Origin: Arthrobacter sp. NicSoilB4 | GTDB lineage: Bacteria; Actinomycetota; Actinomycetes; Actinomycetales; Micrococcaceae | Direction: 5' to 3' | Length of the DNA stretch: 64,000 bases | Assembly (NCBI RefSeq): GCF_019977335.1 | Contig: NZ_AP024653.1 | Span: 3,348,001 to 3,412,000 of the forward strand | Part shown: piece after piece, positions 23,064 to 31,759 of the stretch | Position numbering within the stretch: position 1 is the first letter of the stretch | How the letters are laid out: every line of letters starts with the position of its first letter | Made by a program: the position numbers and the translations under genes | The notes under the pieces: model-generated | Seen by the model: only the letters and a program-made list of their open reading frames with translations | Told to the model about the DNA's origin: nothing | The model's database searches: none

Positions 23064-24571
23064 GCGCGTGCCGGACCGGCGTCGGACGTGACGGCCGCTG
23101 CGCCGGCGGCAGGATCCGCCGGGGCGGAGTTCGGGTGCCTGCCCGCGAGGACTTCCCGGAGCCAGTGGAAAGAGGCCTTCCTGGTGCGCTCCTGGGTCTC
23201 GCGGTCCACGTGCAGCAGCCCGAATTGCTGCTTGTAGCCGGCCGACCATTCGAAGTTGTCCATCAGCGACCACACGTAGTAGCCGCGCAGGTCCACCGAC
23301 TCTGCCGCGCCGCCGGGTGAGGTCGCTTCAATGGCTGTGGCAATATGGTCGGCCAGGTAACGCACGCGGCGTTCGTCCGGGATGATGAGGCCCCCGTCGG
23401 GGCCCAGGATCTCGAGGTCCTCGAAGCTCGCCCCGCCCTCGGTGATGTAGACCGGCGGAAGGTCCGGGTAGCGCTCAACCATTTCCGCGAGCGCGACGGA
23501 CATGTATTCCGGCTTGATGGGCCAGCCGTACGCCGTGATCTCGGTGTCCGGGAACGACGCAATGTGGAACGGGGCGCCGGGTGCGGTGCCGCTCAGGTCA
23601 TCACCCATGGCCTCGGCCATCCCCTTCGGCACGGCGCCGTCGCCCGGACCGGAGGCCACCCGGGTGGGCATGTAGTAGTTGAGCCCGTAGAAGTCCAGCG
23701 GCTGCGAGATCAACTCCATGTCCTCGCTGGACGGGCTGAACGAGGAGAAGAAGGTGGCAGCGCGGATGGTGTCCGGGTATTTGCCGAGCAGGACGGGGTC
23801 CGCGTAGAGCCGGTTCTGGGCCATGTCCATCAGACCGGCGCTGAGCTTGTCCAACGGATTGATCGAGGCGGGCACCATCGGCGAATAGACGTTAGTGATC
23901 CCGATTTCACCGGGCACGTTGGCCGCCCGGAGGGCCTGCAGCGACAAGCCGTGGCCCAGCAACTGGTGGTGGACGCTGGGCAGGGCCTTGAGCATGAGCG
24001 CCTCGCCCGGCGCGTGCATCCCCAGCATGTAGCCGTTGGTGCTGACCGTGGCGGGTTCGTTGACGGTCACCCAGCGGGTGACCCGGTCTCCGTATGCGGC
24101 CGCGGCGATCGCGGCGAACTCCCCCAGCCGGTAGGCCGTGTCCCGGTTCATCCAGCCCCCGGCTTCATCCAGCTCCAGCGGCGTGTCCCAGTGGTACAGC
24201 GTGGCCATGGGCGCGATCCCGTTAGCCAGCAGCAGGTCGATCAAGCGGTCATAGAAGTCCAGGCCCGCGGGATTGACCGGGCCGCTGCCGCCGGGCTGGA
24301 TGCGGGACCAGGACAGTGAGAACCGGTACGAATCGATCCCGAGTTCCTTCATCAGGGCCACGTCTTCGGGCATCCGGTGGTAGTGGTCGCACGCTACTGA
24401 AGGGCTGTGGTCCTCCACGATCGCTCCGGGCTTGGCTGCGAAGACATCCCACCCCGCGGGGCCGCGTCCGTCCTCGTCCAAGGCGCCTTCGATCTGGAAG
24501 GCCGCCGTCGCCACGCCCAGCGTGAAGCGCGGCGGCAGCAGGGCAGCCAAGTCCTTGGCGGATGCTTTCAT
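23060..24571 (-). CDS. Glycoside hydrolase family 1 beta-glucosidase
   Basis: A 503-residue GH1 enzyme. FTLGVATAAFQIEGA opens the barrel, the acid/base is E172 in TVNEP, and the nucleophile is E378 in YITEGG. The usual YITENG has Gly in place of Asn after the nucleophile, an uncommon variant. It retains the RFSLSWSRIQP and SLMDNFEWSAGY motifs. The C-terminal 30 residues are an Ala/Pro tail. There is no signal peptide, so it acts on imported beta-glucosides or galactosides. It stands alone, convergent with App1. Confidence 0.92.
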   Translation of the reverse strand: MKASAKDLAALLPPRFTLGVATAAFQIEGALDEDGRGPAGWDVFAAKPGAIVEDHSPSVACDHYHRMPEDVALMKELGIDSYRFSLSWSRIQPGGSGPVNPAGLDFYDRLIDLLLANGIAPMATLYHWDTPLELDEAGGWMNRDTAYRLGEFAAIAAAAYGDRVTRWVTVNEPATVSTNGYMLGMHAPGEALMLKALPSVHHQLLGHGLSLQALRAANVPGEIGITNVYSPMVPASINPLDKLSAGLMDMAQNRLYADPVLLGKYPDTIRAATFFSSFSPSSEDMELISQPLDFYGLNYYMPTRVASGPGDGAVPKGMAEAMGDDLSGTAPGAPFHIASFPDTEITAYGWPIKPEYMSVALAEMVERYPDLPPVYITEGGASFEDLEILGPDGGLIIPDERRVRYLADHIATAIEATSPGGAAESVDLRGYYVWSLMDNFEWSAGYKQQFGLLHVDRETQERTRKASFHWLREVLAGRHPNSAPADPAAGAAAVTSDAGPARA

Positions 24572-24693
24572 CAGTGGATTCCCCTATGTAGTTTCCGGCA
24601 GTGGACTGATTTTAGGCCGCGGCGGACCACCGCGCCACGACCGCCGCCGGCGGGCCGGGCCCAGAGCCGGGAGAACCGCCTCCCGGCGCCCCG

Positions 24694-25083
24694 TCAGTAG
24701 GACGAGGTTTCCGGGCCGAACAGGAACTCCTTGGCGTGTGCCACGGCCTTCTTGAACGCATCATTCCGCAGGGACTGCAGTTGTTCGGTTTCGTCCGCTG
24801 AGGGTTCCAGATAACTCGTGTAGCCGGGCCTCAGCACCCAGATATCGCCGGCCGGGGGCAGGTAGAAGACACCGAAGGACCGGTGCTGGCTGTCATCGGG
24901 GGTCCAGATGGGAACCACCGCGAGGGCGGCCCCGGTGTCGATGTTGATCCATTGCGCCCGCGGAAGCGGAGCCTCGTGGGCTTCCGGGTCCAGAAATGGG
25001 GCTGTGCCCTGGCCCCACCGAGCCTCGAAGCGCTCGTGGAAGACCGGCATAAGGTGCGAATCGTATCGGCGCCATGCGCTCAT
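24694..25083 (-). CDS. Conserved hypothetical protein (129 aa)
   Basis: I do not recognise the family. The 129 residues are soluble, slightly acidic and Trp-rich, with WINIDTGAALAVVPIWTPDD and FGVFYLPPAGDIWVLRPGYTSY in the middle and a charged helix at the C-terminus. The ATG at 25083 has a strong AAGGAGGG site, so the gene is real. It is followed downstream by a hairpin-rich GC stretch before the GH1 gene. The neighbours are a J-domain protein and Hsp20, but no link is evident. Confidence 0.75.
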   Translation of the reverse strand: MSAWRRYDSHLMPVFHERFEARWGQGTAPFLDPEAHEAPLPRAQWINIDTGAALAVVPIWTPDDSQHRSFGVFYLPPAGDIWVLRPGYTSYLEPSADETEQLQSLRNDAFKKAVAHAKEFLFGPETSSY

Positions 25084-25132
25084 GGCCGCCCTCCTTCGTT
25101 AGTGTTTGCTGGCGGCGCCGCTGGCAGCAGGG

Positions 25133-25486
25133 TCACAGCGGACCCCGCTCCCAGCGCACCGGCGTCACCCGCAGCACCGGGCCGGCGGGCCGGTGGTGCC
25201 GCACCGGGATCTCCCGGCCTCCCGGGGCTGTGTGTCCGGGGCCCGCGGGCGCTGCCGCCGGGTCATACTCCGCCCTGGCTTCGGGGTCCCGCAGGACGGC
25301 GAAGGACTCCAGGATTCGCCGCGCTTCGTCGCCGTCGCTGGTTCCGGGGCGTCCGGTCCCGGAGGATGCGTCGACGTCGGGGTGGCGAAGTCGCATCAGC
25401 GCCCTGAAGGCACGCTGGATCTCGGCCGCGGTTGCATCGGGCGCCACATGCAGGGCGGCGTAGTAGCCGCGCGGGTCGCGATTCAT
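25133..25486 (-). CDS. Short J-domain protein
   Basis: A 117-residue protein. Residues 5-65 are a DnaJ-type J-domain (YYAALHVAPDATAAEIQRAF, then LMRLRHPDVDA with the HPD that activates Hsp70). Unlike DnaJ it has no Gly/Phe or zinc region; after the J-domain is a Pro/Gly-rich linker and a short basic end. It probably acts as a specialised Hsp70 co-chaperone. The ATG at 25486 is preferred over an upstream ATG because the J-domain starts there. It lies downstream of Hsp20 on the same strand but a 15-bp hairpin separates them. Confidence 0.82.
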   Translation of the reverse strand: MNRDPRGYYAALHVAPDATAAEIQRAFRALMRLRHPDVDASSGTGRPGTSDGDEARRILESFAVLRDPEARAEYDPAAAPAGPGHTAPGGREIPVRHHRPAGPVLRVTPVRWERGPL

Positions 25487-25518
25487 CGGGTCACCGCTTC
25501 GGTAGGGGCCGGGCGGGG

Positions 25519-25552
25519 CCAGACGGCGCCGGCTGCGGCCGGCGCCGTCTGG
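25519..25552 (-). terminator. Perfect 15-bp hairpin after hsp20
   Basis: Arms 25519-25533 and 25538-25552 pair perfectly around a 4-base loop, between the hsp20 stop and the J-domain start. No T-run follows. It is a likely transcript end or stabiliser. Confidence 0.6.
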
Positions 25553-25595
25553 TTTCCGCGCTGACAGGCTGGACGGCGTGCGTGCGCCGCCGCAG

Positions 25596-26024
25596 CTACT
25601 TCCCGATCTCCTGCATCTTGTCCTGCGTGTGGGTAATTTCAATCTTCCGCGGCTTGGCCTGTTCCAGCACCGGGATGCGGAGTGTCAGGACGCCGTCGGC
25701 GTAGTGCGCCTTGACCTTGTCGGTATCCAGCGTGTCGCCCAGAATGAGCTGGCGGCTGAAGACGCCGCGCGGCCGCTCCGAGGCGATCAGCTCAACGTTG
25801 GGTTGGGTCGGATCACGGCGTTCAGCCCGGACGGTCAGGACGTTGCGTTCGATGTCGAGATTTACCGAGTCCACGTTGACACCAGGAAGATCGAACGCGA
25901 CGACGAACTCTCCGTCTTCCTGCCAGGCGTCCATCGGCATGGCAGCGGGCCGCGCCGCCGTTCCGAAGACCTGCTGGGTCAGACGGTCCAGTTCACGGAA
26001 CGGGTCCGTACGCATCAACATCAT
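25596..26024 (-). CDS. Hsp20/alpha-crystallin small heat-shock protein
   Basis: A 142-residue ATP-independent holdase. The N-terminal part ([16 protein letters not shown]) is followed by the alpha-crystallin domain at ~30-125 with [22 protein letters not shown] and the closing [15 protein letters not shown] is the IxI/V-type tail motif. I choose ATG 26024, six bases after an AAGGAG site, over an upstream ATG at 26069. It diverges from a MerR-type regulator gene. The promoter and a possible SD-masking hairpin are visible upstream, which fits heat induction. Confidence 0.93.
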   Translation of the reverse strand: MMLMRTDPFRELDRLTQQVFGTAARPAAMPMDAWQEDGEFVVAFDLPGVNVDSVNLDIERNVLTVRAERRDPTQPNVELIASERPRGVFSRQLILGDTLDTDKVKAHYADGVLTLRIPVLEQAKPRKIEITHTQDKMQEIGK

Positions 26025-26029
26025 TTCCC

Positions 26030-26047
26030 ACTCCTTCATATGAGAGT
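26030..26047 (-). promoter_or_regulatory. Possible RNA-thermometer hairpin at the hsp20 ribosome site
   Basis: On the transcript ACUCU (26047-26043) can pair with AGGAGU (26035-26030), five pairs including one U-G, across a short CAUAUGA loop. This would mask the Shine-Dalgarno sequence of hsp20. The stem is weak and AU/GU-containing, as expected for a temperature-melting element. Structure is inference. Confidence 0.35.
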
Positions 26048-26104
26048 TCTGAGTTTTTTCTGTATCCAAACACCTTAATTATCTGTGGTGGTGGATATAG
26101 ATTT

Positions 26105-26133
26105 TTTATAGCACCGGTGCGAAACTGATGCAA
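26105..26133 (-). promoter_or_regulatory. hsp20 promoter with palindromic operator in the spacer
   Basis: On the minus strand TTGCAT (26133-26128) is followed after exactly 17 bases by TATAAA (26110-26105). The spacer contains the perfect 10-bp palindrome GCACCGGTGC (26111-26120). A MerR-family protein binding there would fit, since these bind within the spacer. The regulator gene starts 40 bases away in the opposite direction. Confidence 0.6.
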
Positions 26134-26172
26134 GGGGGGCAACCCGCACATCAAATACCGCGAAGGAGTACC

Positions 26173-26466
26173 GTGACGGAACGTGGTCAGGAGCTGGGCC
26201 TCTACGCGATCTCCGTCGTGGCCCAGCTGGTCGGGACCGGGCAGCAGAACATCAGGCTCTACGAGCGGAAGGGGCTGCTGACGCCGGACCGTACCGCCGG
26301 GGGAACGCGGCAGTACAGCGACTCGGATCTCGCAGTTCTGCGGCGGATCGGCGAGCTGCTGGAGGAGGGGCTCAACCTGGCCGGCGTGGCAAAGGTGCTG
26401 GAGCTCGAGGCGGTCAACGCCAGACTGCAGCGTGAGCTGCAGCGTCTCAGGTCCCGCCGGACCTAG
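26173..26466 (+). CDS. MerR family regulator, HspR-like
   Basis: A 97-residue MerR-type protein: LYAISVVAQLVGTGQQNIRLYERKGLL is the DNA-binding winged helix with the conserved RLYERKGLL; GGTRQYSDSDLAVLRRI follows; then a short coiled coil at 70-97. It lacks any effector domain, as in HspR, the repressor of heat-shock genes in actinobacteria. The GTG at 26173 has a GAAGGAG site. It is divergent from hsp20, its likely target. The consensus HspR-binding HAIR sequence is not seen, so the site may be the GCACCGGTGC palindrome. Confidence 0.85.
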   Translation: MTERGQELGLYAISVVAQLVGTGQQNIRLYERKGLLTPDRTAGGTRQYSDSDLAVLRRIGELLEEGLNLAGVAKVLELEAVNARLQRELQRLRSRRT

Positions 26467-26771
26467 CGCTTCCGGCCGCCGGCGATGCGGTGGGATTCCT
26501 GGAGGAGTTCGACCAGTTCCTCACGGTCGATCCGGTCCAGCCGCACCAGCACGAGCAACGGCGAACGCTCGTGGTGGGGCGTCCAAAAGTAAGTGTCCGG
26601 GTCCGTTGCGGCGAGGGCTTCGCGCTCTTCTGTCTTGACCGTGAGCACGCCCGCTTCCCAGATCCTGGCCATAAGGGTGGCCGCGAACCAGGCGGGCTGG
26701 CCCCAGCTGGGCCGCTCCACGACACCCGGGAGGGCCAGGGCGGCGCTCCGGACGTCTTCTTCGGTGGCCAT
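26463..26771 (-). CDS. MmcQ/YjbR family DNA-binding protein
   Basis: A 102-residue member of the MmcQ/YjbR family, a double-wing DNA-binding-like fold of unknown function. The pattern is EDVRSAALALPGVVERPSWG near the start, PAWFAATLMARIW, TYFWTPHHERSPLLVLVRL and a C-terminal helix ELVELLQESHRIA. ATG 26771 is chosen; an in-frame GTG at 26786 would add five residues. The 3' end overlaps the convergent MerR gene by 4 bases. Confidence 0.8.
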   Translation of the reverse strand: MATEEDVRSAALALPGVVERPSWGQPAWFAATLMARIWEAGVLTVKTEEREALAATDPDTYFWTPHHERSPLLVLVRLDRIDREELVELLQESHRIAGGRKR

Positions 26772-26822
26772 GCCCCACTGTGCCACCGGCGCCGGGGACG
26801 GGGCAAGGAGCCTCCGCAGGAA

Positions 26823-27638
26823 CTATTCCAGGCTGGTGTCGGCCTTGGAAAGAGTCCCAGTGATCTGCTCGCCGCGGATGCGGGCAGTCCGCCAGGTGTC
26901 CAGGGCGATCACCCCGCCCAGGATGACGAAGGAGATGGACAACGAGGCCAAGGCGTCGGTCAGCCAGTGGTAGCCAAGGTACAGCCGGCTTACCGCGGCG
27001 AAGAAGATCCCGACGCCGGCCAGCAGGAAGCCTGCGACGGCGGCCATGCGGTTGCGCCGGCGGGAGACGATCAGGAAGGTGCCGACCAGCAGGAAGTCGC
27101 AGGCGCCGAGGACGTGGCCGGACGGGAAGGAGAAGGTGAAGTCCGCGCCGAAGAGCATAAGATCCACGGGCGGTCGCTGGCGCCCGATGGTGCGCCCGAT
27201 GATCTGGGCAAGGATCACGCCGGTGAGCATGGCGCCGGCCAGGAGCATCGGCCGCCAGGCATGCTTGGCCAGCAGGCCCCAGGCCACCGTCACCACGAGG
27301 ACGATGATCGGCAGGGCGACGGGTCCGAACAGGATCGCGAGGAAAATCATGACCGCAGTGAGCGGCTCGGAGCGCAGGGTCAGGAGCCAGGAACGGACAG
27401 GTTCGTCGCCTGCCGTGAGCCCGTCATGCTGGAGGACACCGGCGAGCATCGCGAAGAACATCACGGCGCCCAGAACCACGAGGCCGACGGCGGTCCGGTA
27501 CAGGTTCGTCCGGTCCCGCGCGCTCATGTAGCGTTCCTCCACAACGAACTTGTCGTGGAAAGCCCGCCACCGGCCGGGCGACTTCCCGTTAGTTTCCTCT
27601 GCCATTGCTCTCTCCGCCTCTGCATCGAATGTGGACAT
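26823..27638 (-). CDS. PAP2 family membrane phosphatase
   Basis: A 271-residue membrane protein with about six helices. The PAP2 triad is present: GRTIGRQRPP (~156-165), FPSGH (~180) and SRLYLGYHWLTD (~226). In motif 1 Arg takes the place of the common Lys. These enzymes dephosphorylate lipid phosphates such as undecaprenyl diphosphate or phosphatidate at the outer membrane face. ATG 27638 has an AAGGAT site; an internal Met at residue 12 is an alternative. The substrate is unknown. Confidence 0.9.
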   Translation of the reverse strand: MSTFDAEAERAMAEETNGKSPGRWRAFHDKFVVEERYMSARDRTNLYRTAVGLVVLGAVMFFAMLAGVLQHDGLTAGDEPVRSWLLTLRSEPLTAVMIFLAILFGPVALPIIVLVVTVAWGLLAKHAWRPMLLAGAMLTGVILAQIIGRTIGRQRPPVDLMLFGADFTFSFPSGHVLGACDFLLVGTFLIVSRRRNRMAAVAGFLLAGVGIFFAAVSRLYLGYHWLTDALASLSISFVILGGVIALDTWRTARIRGEQITGTLSKADTSLE

Positions 27639-27724
27639 ATCCTTCGTGAAGAATATCCCGGTTCCGGAGCCGCAGGGTTGGGCTCCCCGTCAGCCCGTGG
27701 ACCGCTCACCGGTAGCCTGAAGCC

Positions 27725-28822
27725 ATGGGCGTCATGAATGAACTGATCAACCCGGGTGTCGTCGGCTCAATGGAGCGGATCCTGGCCACTGCCTCACCCG
27801 GCAGCCGTTTCACCCACCTGGCCGGCTCTGCAGGACAGCTGGACGGGCTGAGCCTCCGGGAACGAACGGACCTCCTGAGCCGGGCCCTGCTGGCTGACCT
27901 GCCCGGAGACTACGCCGGAACGGCGCTCATCTTCCGCCGGGCCCTGGATGATCCGGACTTCACCGGCTGGATGATCTGGCCCGTGACCGAGACAGCTGCC
28001 ACCCTGGCTCTTGCCTCAAAGGAGCCAGGCGACTTCGAGGACTGCCTGGCACTGCTCTCCGAGCTGACGCCGAGGCTCACTGCTGAATTCGCGATCCGGC
28101 GGCTCCTCGCCGCCGATCTGGACCGGGCGCTGGCCGTCATCCAGGCCTGGACGTCCCACCCGGACTGGCACGTCCGCCGGCTCGCGAGCGAGGGCACCCG
28201 GGCCTACCTGCCGTGGGCGGTCCGCGTCCCGGAGATCACGGACAGGCCGGCCGCCACCCTGCCGATCCTCGACGCCCTGTACCAGGACCCTGTTGTGGAC
28301 GTCCGGCGCTCGGTGGCCAACCACCTCAACGATCTGGCCCGCCATGCCCCCGACGAGGTGGTGGCCGCGGCGGCGAGTTGGATGGCCGCGCCGGACGAGA
28401 ACACGCCCTGGGTGGTCCGGCACGGGTTGCGGACCCTGCTCAAGAAGGCCCACCCGGGTGCGCTGGAACTGCTGGGGTTCCCGCCGGCGTCGATCGCCGT
28501 GACGCCGCCGCGACTGGACCGCGCCGCCGTCGAACTTCCCGGAGAGCTTGCTTTTGAGTTTGACATCACGAACACCGGCCCTGCGGAGGCACGGCTCGCC
28601 GTCGACTTCGTCGTGCACTACGCCAAGGCCAACGGGACCCTCGCGGAGAAGGTGTTCAAGCTCGCCACACCAGTCCTCGGGCCGGGCGAGTCCAGGACAT
28701 TTTCGAAGCGTCACGCTTTCCGCCAGATGACCACGCGGGTCCACCACCCCGGCGACCACGCCCTGCAGTTGCAGGTCAACGGAGTCCGCTATCCGGCGAC
28801 TGGATTCACCGTTGTGACGTAA
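27725..28822 (+). CDS. HEAT-repeat protein, DNA alkylation repair (AlkD)-like
   Basis: A 365-residue protein. Residues ~40-245 are helical repeats of the AlkD type (HPDWHVRRLASEGTRAYLPWA, then DPVVDVRRSVANHLNDLARHAPD), and residues ~255-365 form a beta-rich C-terminal domain (FDITNTGPAEARLAVDFVVHY... FSKRHAFRQMTTRVHHPGDH). The combination occurs in a subgroup annotated as DNA alkylation repair proteins. The Trp/Asp residues that bind lesions in AlkD are only partly recognisable, so activity is uncertain. The gene stands alone. Confidence 0.8.
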   Translation: MGVMNELINPGVVGSMERILATASPGSRFTHLAGSAGQLDGLSLRERTDLLSRALLADLPGDYAGTALIFRRALDDPDFTGWMIWPVTETAATLALASKEPGDFEDCLALLSELTPRLTAEFAIRRLLAADLDRALAVIQAWTSHPDWHVRRLASEGTRAYLPWAVRVPEITDRPAATLPILDALYQDPVVDVRRSVANHLNDLARHAPDEVVAAAASWMAAPDENTPWVVRHGLRTLLKKAHPGALELLGFPPASIAVTPPRLDRAAVELPGELAFEFDITNTGPAEARLAVDFVVHYAKANGTLAEKVFKLATPVLGPGESRTFSKRHAFRQMTTRVHHPGDHALQLQVNGVRYPATGFTVVT

Positions 28823-29108
28823 AGGGCCGCAGCCTCTGCGCGGGTCGGCGGCGGCGTCCGCCGCGTCCGCCGCGTTCGGGAGCAGCGTTCGCCCGTGGCT
28901 GAGTGATCCGACGTGACCACACTCACCGCAGCGACGCCGGCCGTGATGGAACTGCAGGTCAAGGGCGCGCGTTCCGCTCCGACCACATTTTTGGTCCGAA
29001 GAGCCGCCGGTCCGGCACGGCGCGGTGATTTGACGGCCCTATAAATATGACGTTATTGTCGCTTCAATTATTGGGGCCGACGAGTAACACCCAAGAAAGA
29101 ACAGAGCG

Positions 29109-29318
29109 ATGACCACAGCAACCGAGTGCATTGAGATCCAGGTCGACAGCCGTCAGGTCCTCGACGAACGGCTCGACGACGCCGTCCGCGGGCTCCAGCA
29201 GATCGCCATGGAAACCGGGACACAGGGCATCCTGCTCACCCGGCACAAGGCAGGCCACTACACGGCGGCACTGTCCAACCAGGTCCCCTTTGGCATGACC
29301 CGGGAACTCATTCACTGA
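29109..29318 (+). CDS. Small conserved hypothetical protein (69 aa)
   Basis: I do not recognise the family. The 69 residues have a beta-alpha-beta look: CIEIQVDSRQVLDERLDDAV, a helix GLQQIAMETG, then TQGILLTRHKAGHYTAALS and VPFGMTRELIH. No signal peptide or membrane segment is seen. A purine-rich leader (AAGAAAGAACAGAG) precedes the ATG, and a strong terminator follows 44 bases after the stop, so it is a monocistronic gene. Upstream, TTGACG (29030-29035) and TATTGT (29054-29059), 18 bases apart, may be its promoter. Confidence 0.75.
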   Translation: MTTATECIEIQVDSRQVLDERLDDAVRGLQQIAMETGTQGILLTRHKAGHYTAALSNQVPFGMTRELIH

Positions 29319-29361
29319 GCCCTCGCGGAGCCTAAGCGCCTGCCTTTTGGCGCCACAAGCC

Positions 29362-29406
29362 AGGTCCCGGGCGGCGGAGCATCGACTCCCGCCCGGGACC
29401 TTTTTG
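29362..29406 (+). terminator. Intrinsic terminator
   Basis: Arms AGGTCCCGGGCGG (29362-29374) and its complement (29389-29401) form a 13-bp stem, followed by TTTTTG on the plus strand. It ends the 69-residue gene and also lies after the end of the minus-strand manD operon. Confidence 0.9.
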
Positions 29407-29458
29407 TTCCTTGTCCCCTGAGGACTACCGGGCGCAGCCGGCCACCTGATGTGTCCGG

Positions 29459-30688
29459 TTACCAGTCATGGACGGTGCCGTCGACGAGGCGGTTGTAGGG
29501 CAGGTAGGCCTGCTGGTACGGGAACGCCGCGGCGGCTTCGGCGTTGAATTCGACGCCGATGCCGGGCTTGTCGCCCGGGTGCAGGTACCCGCCGACGAAC
29601 GTCATGGACTGCTCGAACACCTCGTTGGTTTTGTCCGAGTGCTGCATGTACTCCTGGATCCCGTAGTTATGGATCGCGAGACCCACGTGCAACTGCGCCG
29701 CGAAACCGACCGGGGAAATGTCCGTCGGCCCGTGGAACCCGGACTTGATCTGGTACTGCGCGGCGAAGTCCATCACCTTCTTCAACGGGCTGATCCCGCC
29801 GAAGTGGGTGGACGCCGCCCTCACGTAGTCGATCAGCTGTTCCTTGATCAGGGTCTGGTAGTCCCAGACGGTGTTGAAGATCTCCCCGATCGCCAGCGGG
29901 GTGGTGGTGTGCTGCCGGACCAGGCGCAGGCCTTCCTGGTTTTCGGCCGGGGTGCAGTCCTCGAGCCAGAACAGGTCGTAGGGTTCCAGCGCCTTGCCCA
30001 GCTTCGCGGCCTGGATCGGGGTCATCCGGTGGTGCCCGTCGTGCAGCAGCGGGATTTCCGGGCCGAACTCGTTCCGGACCGCCTCGAACACGGACGGCAG
30101 GTGCCGGAGGTAGGCCCGGGTGTCCCAGTCCTCCTCCTGCGGGAACGCCCCGCGCCCGGCCGGTTCGTAGTCGTAGCGTTCGCCGGAGGCCTGCGCCTGC
30201 GCCGCGACCCCGTAGACGGCCTTGATCCCGGGGACCGCGGTCTGGATCCGGATCGACTTGTACCCGAGTTCCAGGTGCTCCCGGACCGAATCAAACAACG
30301 AGGGAAGGTCCGCGCCGGAGGCGTGCCCGTACGCGCGCAGCCCGTTCCGGGACGCCCCGCCGAGCAGCTGGTAGACCGGCATCCCGGCGACCTTGCCCTT
30401 GATGTCCCACAACGCCATGTCCACGGCGGCGATCGCGGCCATCGTCACCGGGCCCCGGCGCCAGTACGAGGACCGGTACAGGAACTGCCAGGTGTCCTCG
30501 ATCCGGTGCGGGTCCTTCCCGATCAGCAGCTGCGCAACGTGCTCCTTCAAATACGCGGCGACCGCGAGCTCCCGCCCGTTCAGCGTCGCGTCCCCGATCC
30601 CGGTCACACCGTCCTCGGTGGTGATCCGCAGGGTCACGAAGTTCCGCGAAGGGCTGGTCACAAAGACTTCAGCAGCAATGATTTTCAC
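29459..30688 (-). CDS. manD: D-mannonate dehydratase (enolase superfamily, ManD/RspA type)
   Basis: A 409-residue enolase-superfamily member. Metal-binding residues fit D217 (DGHHRMTP), E243 (WLEDCTP) and E269 (AIGEIFN); R147, Y159 and H219 match the catalytic Arg, Tyr and His described for the Novosphingobium ManD. The reaction is D-mannonate to 2-keto-3-deoxygluconate; low-activity homologues also use gluconate. The start is GTG 30688 (weak ribosome site). It is last in a seven-gene operon with a 2-keto-3-deoxy sugar-acid kinase and aldolase, which fits. It could be a low-efficiency ManD paralogue of uncertain substrate. Confidence 0.88.
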   Translation of the reverse strand: MKIIAAEVFVTSPSRNFVTLRITTEDGVTGIGDATLNGRELAVAAYLKEHVAQLLIGKDPHRIEDTWQFLYRSSYWRRGPVTMAAIAAVDMALWDIKGKVAGMPVYQLLGGASRNGLRAYGHASGADLPSLFDSVREHLELGYKSIRIQTAVPGIKAVYGVAAQAQASGERYDYEPAGRGAFPQEEDWDTRAYLRHLPSVFEAVRNEFGPEIPLLHDGHHRMTPIQAAKLGKALEPYDLFWLEDCTPAENQEGLRLVRQHTTTPLAIGEIFNTVWDYQTLIKEQLIDYVRAASTHFGGISPLKKVMDFAAQYQIKSGFHGPTDISPVGFAAQLHVGLAIHNYGIQEYMQHSDKTNEVFEQSMTFVGGYLHPGDKPGIGVEFNAEAAAAFPYQQAYLPYNRLVDGTVHDW

Positions 30689-30748
30689 AGTTGGTCCAAG
30701 GCTTTCGGTATCGGTCTGAATTTAAGGGTGGTGGGGGCGGGCCCGGCC

Positions 30749-31759
30749 CTAGCGCTGGGTGGTTCCGGTGGGCGTCGCCCCGAGCAGTGCCAGCTCGTCC
30801 CTGCGGGGCAGGCCTTCCCAGTCACCGGCCGTGCTGACGGCGAAGGCCCCCGCGAGGGCGCCTCGCTGCAGGCGGCAGGCCACGTCCTCGCCGTCCAGCA
30901 GGGCGGAGAGGTAGCCGGCGGTGAAGGCGTCACCGGCTCCGACAGTGTCGATGCTGGTGACGGGGACGGCAGGCGTTTCCCAGCGGCCCGCCGCGGTGTG
31001 CACCCCGGCGCCGGCGGCGCCGCGCTTGACCACGACCTCACGGACGCCGCGGTCGAGGAGTTCGGCGGCCATGGCCGTTTCGGCGTCGCCGGAGACTGCT
31101 GCTCCGCCAGAGGCTGCTGCTTCGCCAGAGGCGACTAGTCCAAGTTCGTCGTCGGAGGCGATCAGGATGCTCGCGTACCTGGCCAGCGGGGTGAGGACGG
31201 CGCGCGCCTCGTCCCGGGACCAGAGCTTGCTGCGGTAGTTGACGTCGAGGGAAACGTCCAGCCCTTCGCCGGCAGCGCGTGCGGCGGCGTACTCCACGGC
31301 CCGCCTCGCCTCCTGGCTGAGGGCTGCGGTGATCCCCGTGAGGTGCAGGACCCGGGCGCCGCTCCGGAAGGCGGCGTCGACGTCGTCGCGGCCGAGTGTG
31401 GATCCGGCGGAACCGGCGCGGTAGTAGAAGGCCCGGGTGACGTCGGCGGTGCGCTGTTCAAGGAACATCACGCCGGTGCTGCGGCTCGCGTCCTTCCGGT
31501 GCTGCACCGCTATGCCCTCGCTCCGCAGCTGCCGCAGGATGAACTCTCCGTGCGGGTCGGCACCGACCACTCCGGCCCAGCCGACCCGGTGGCCCAGCCG
31601 GGCGACGCCCACGGCGACGTTGGACTCCGCCCCCGCCACATGCATGCCCAGGGCGCCGCCGGCGGACAGCGGCCCGGCGGAGCGCAACGAGACCATCGAT
31701 TCTCCGAGGGTCAGGAGTTCAGTGGTCCCCAGGACGGGAAGCACAGGATCGGGATTCAC
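30749..31759 (-). CDS. kdgK: PfkB family sugar-acid kinase (2-keto-3-deoxygluconate kinase-like)
   Basis: A 336-residue ribokinase-fold enzyme. It has LTLGESMVSLR at the start, the GAESNVAVGVARLG substrate-binding stretch, DVNYRSKLW, and the anion-hole/catalytic motif DTVGAGDAFTAGYL. It would phosphorylate KDG and/or KDGal at C6 before aldol cleavage. There is an Ala/Gly/Ser insert at ~215-225 that looks like a flexible loop. The GTG start overlaps the aldolase stop (GTGA), so translation is coupled. Substrate by context. Confidence 0.85.
   Translation of the reverse strand: MNPDPVLPVLGTTELLTLGESMVSLRSAGPLSAGGALGMHVAGAESNVAVGVARLGHRVGWAGVVGADPHGEFILRQLRSEGIAVQHRKDASRSTGVMFLEQRTADVTRAFYYRAGSAGSTLGRDDVDAAFRSGARVLHLTGITAALSQEARRAVEYAAARAAGEGLDVSLDVNYRSKLWSRDEARAVLTPLARYASILIASDDELGLVASGEAAASGGAAVSGDAETAMAAELLDRGVREVVVKRGAAGAGVHTAAGRWETPAVPVTSIDTVGAGDAFTAGYLSALLDGEDVACRLQRGALAGAFAVSTAGDWEGLPRRDELALLGATPTGTTQR

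Noticed and set aside
26025..26172. HAIR-type HspR site near hsp20
   Set aside because: The consensus CTTGAGT-N7-ACTCAAG was looked for and not found; only the unrelated palindrome GCACCGGTGC is present.
28912..29043. Possible 43-residue ORF upstream of the 69-residue gene
   Set aside because: The N-terminus slightly resembles the next gene, but there is no ribosome site and no composition support; it spans the possible promoter.
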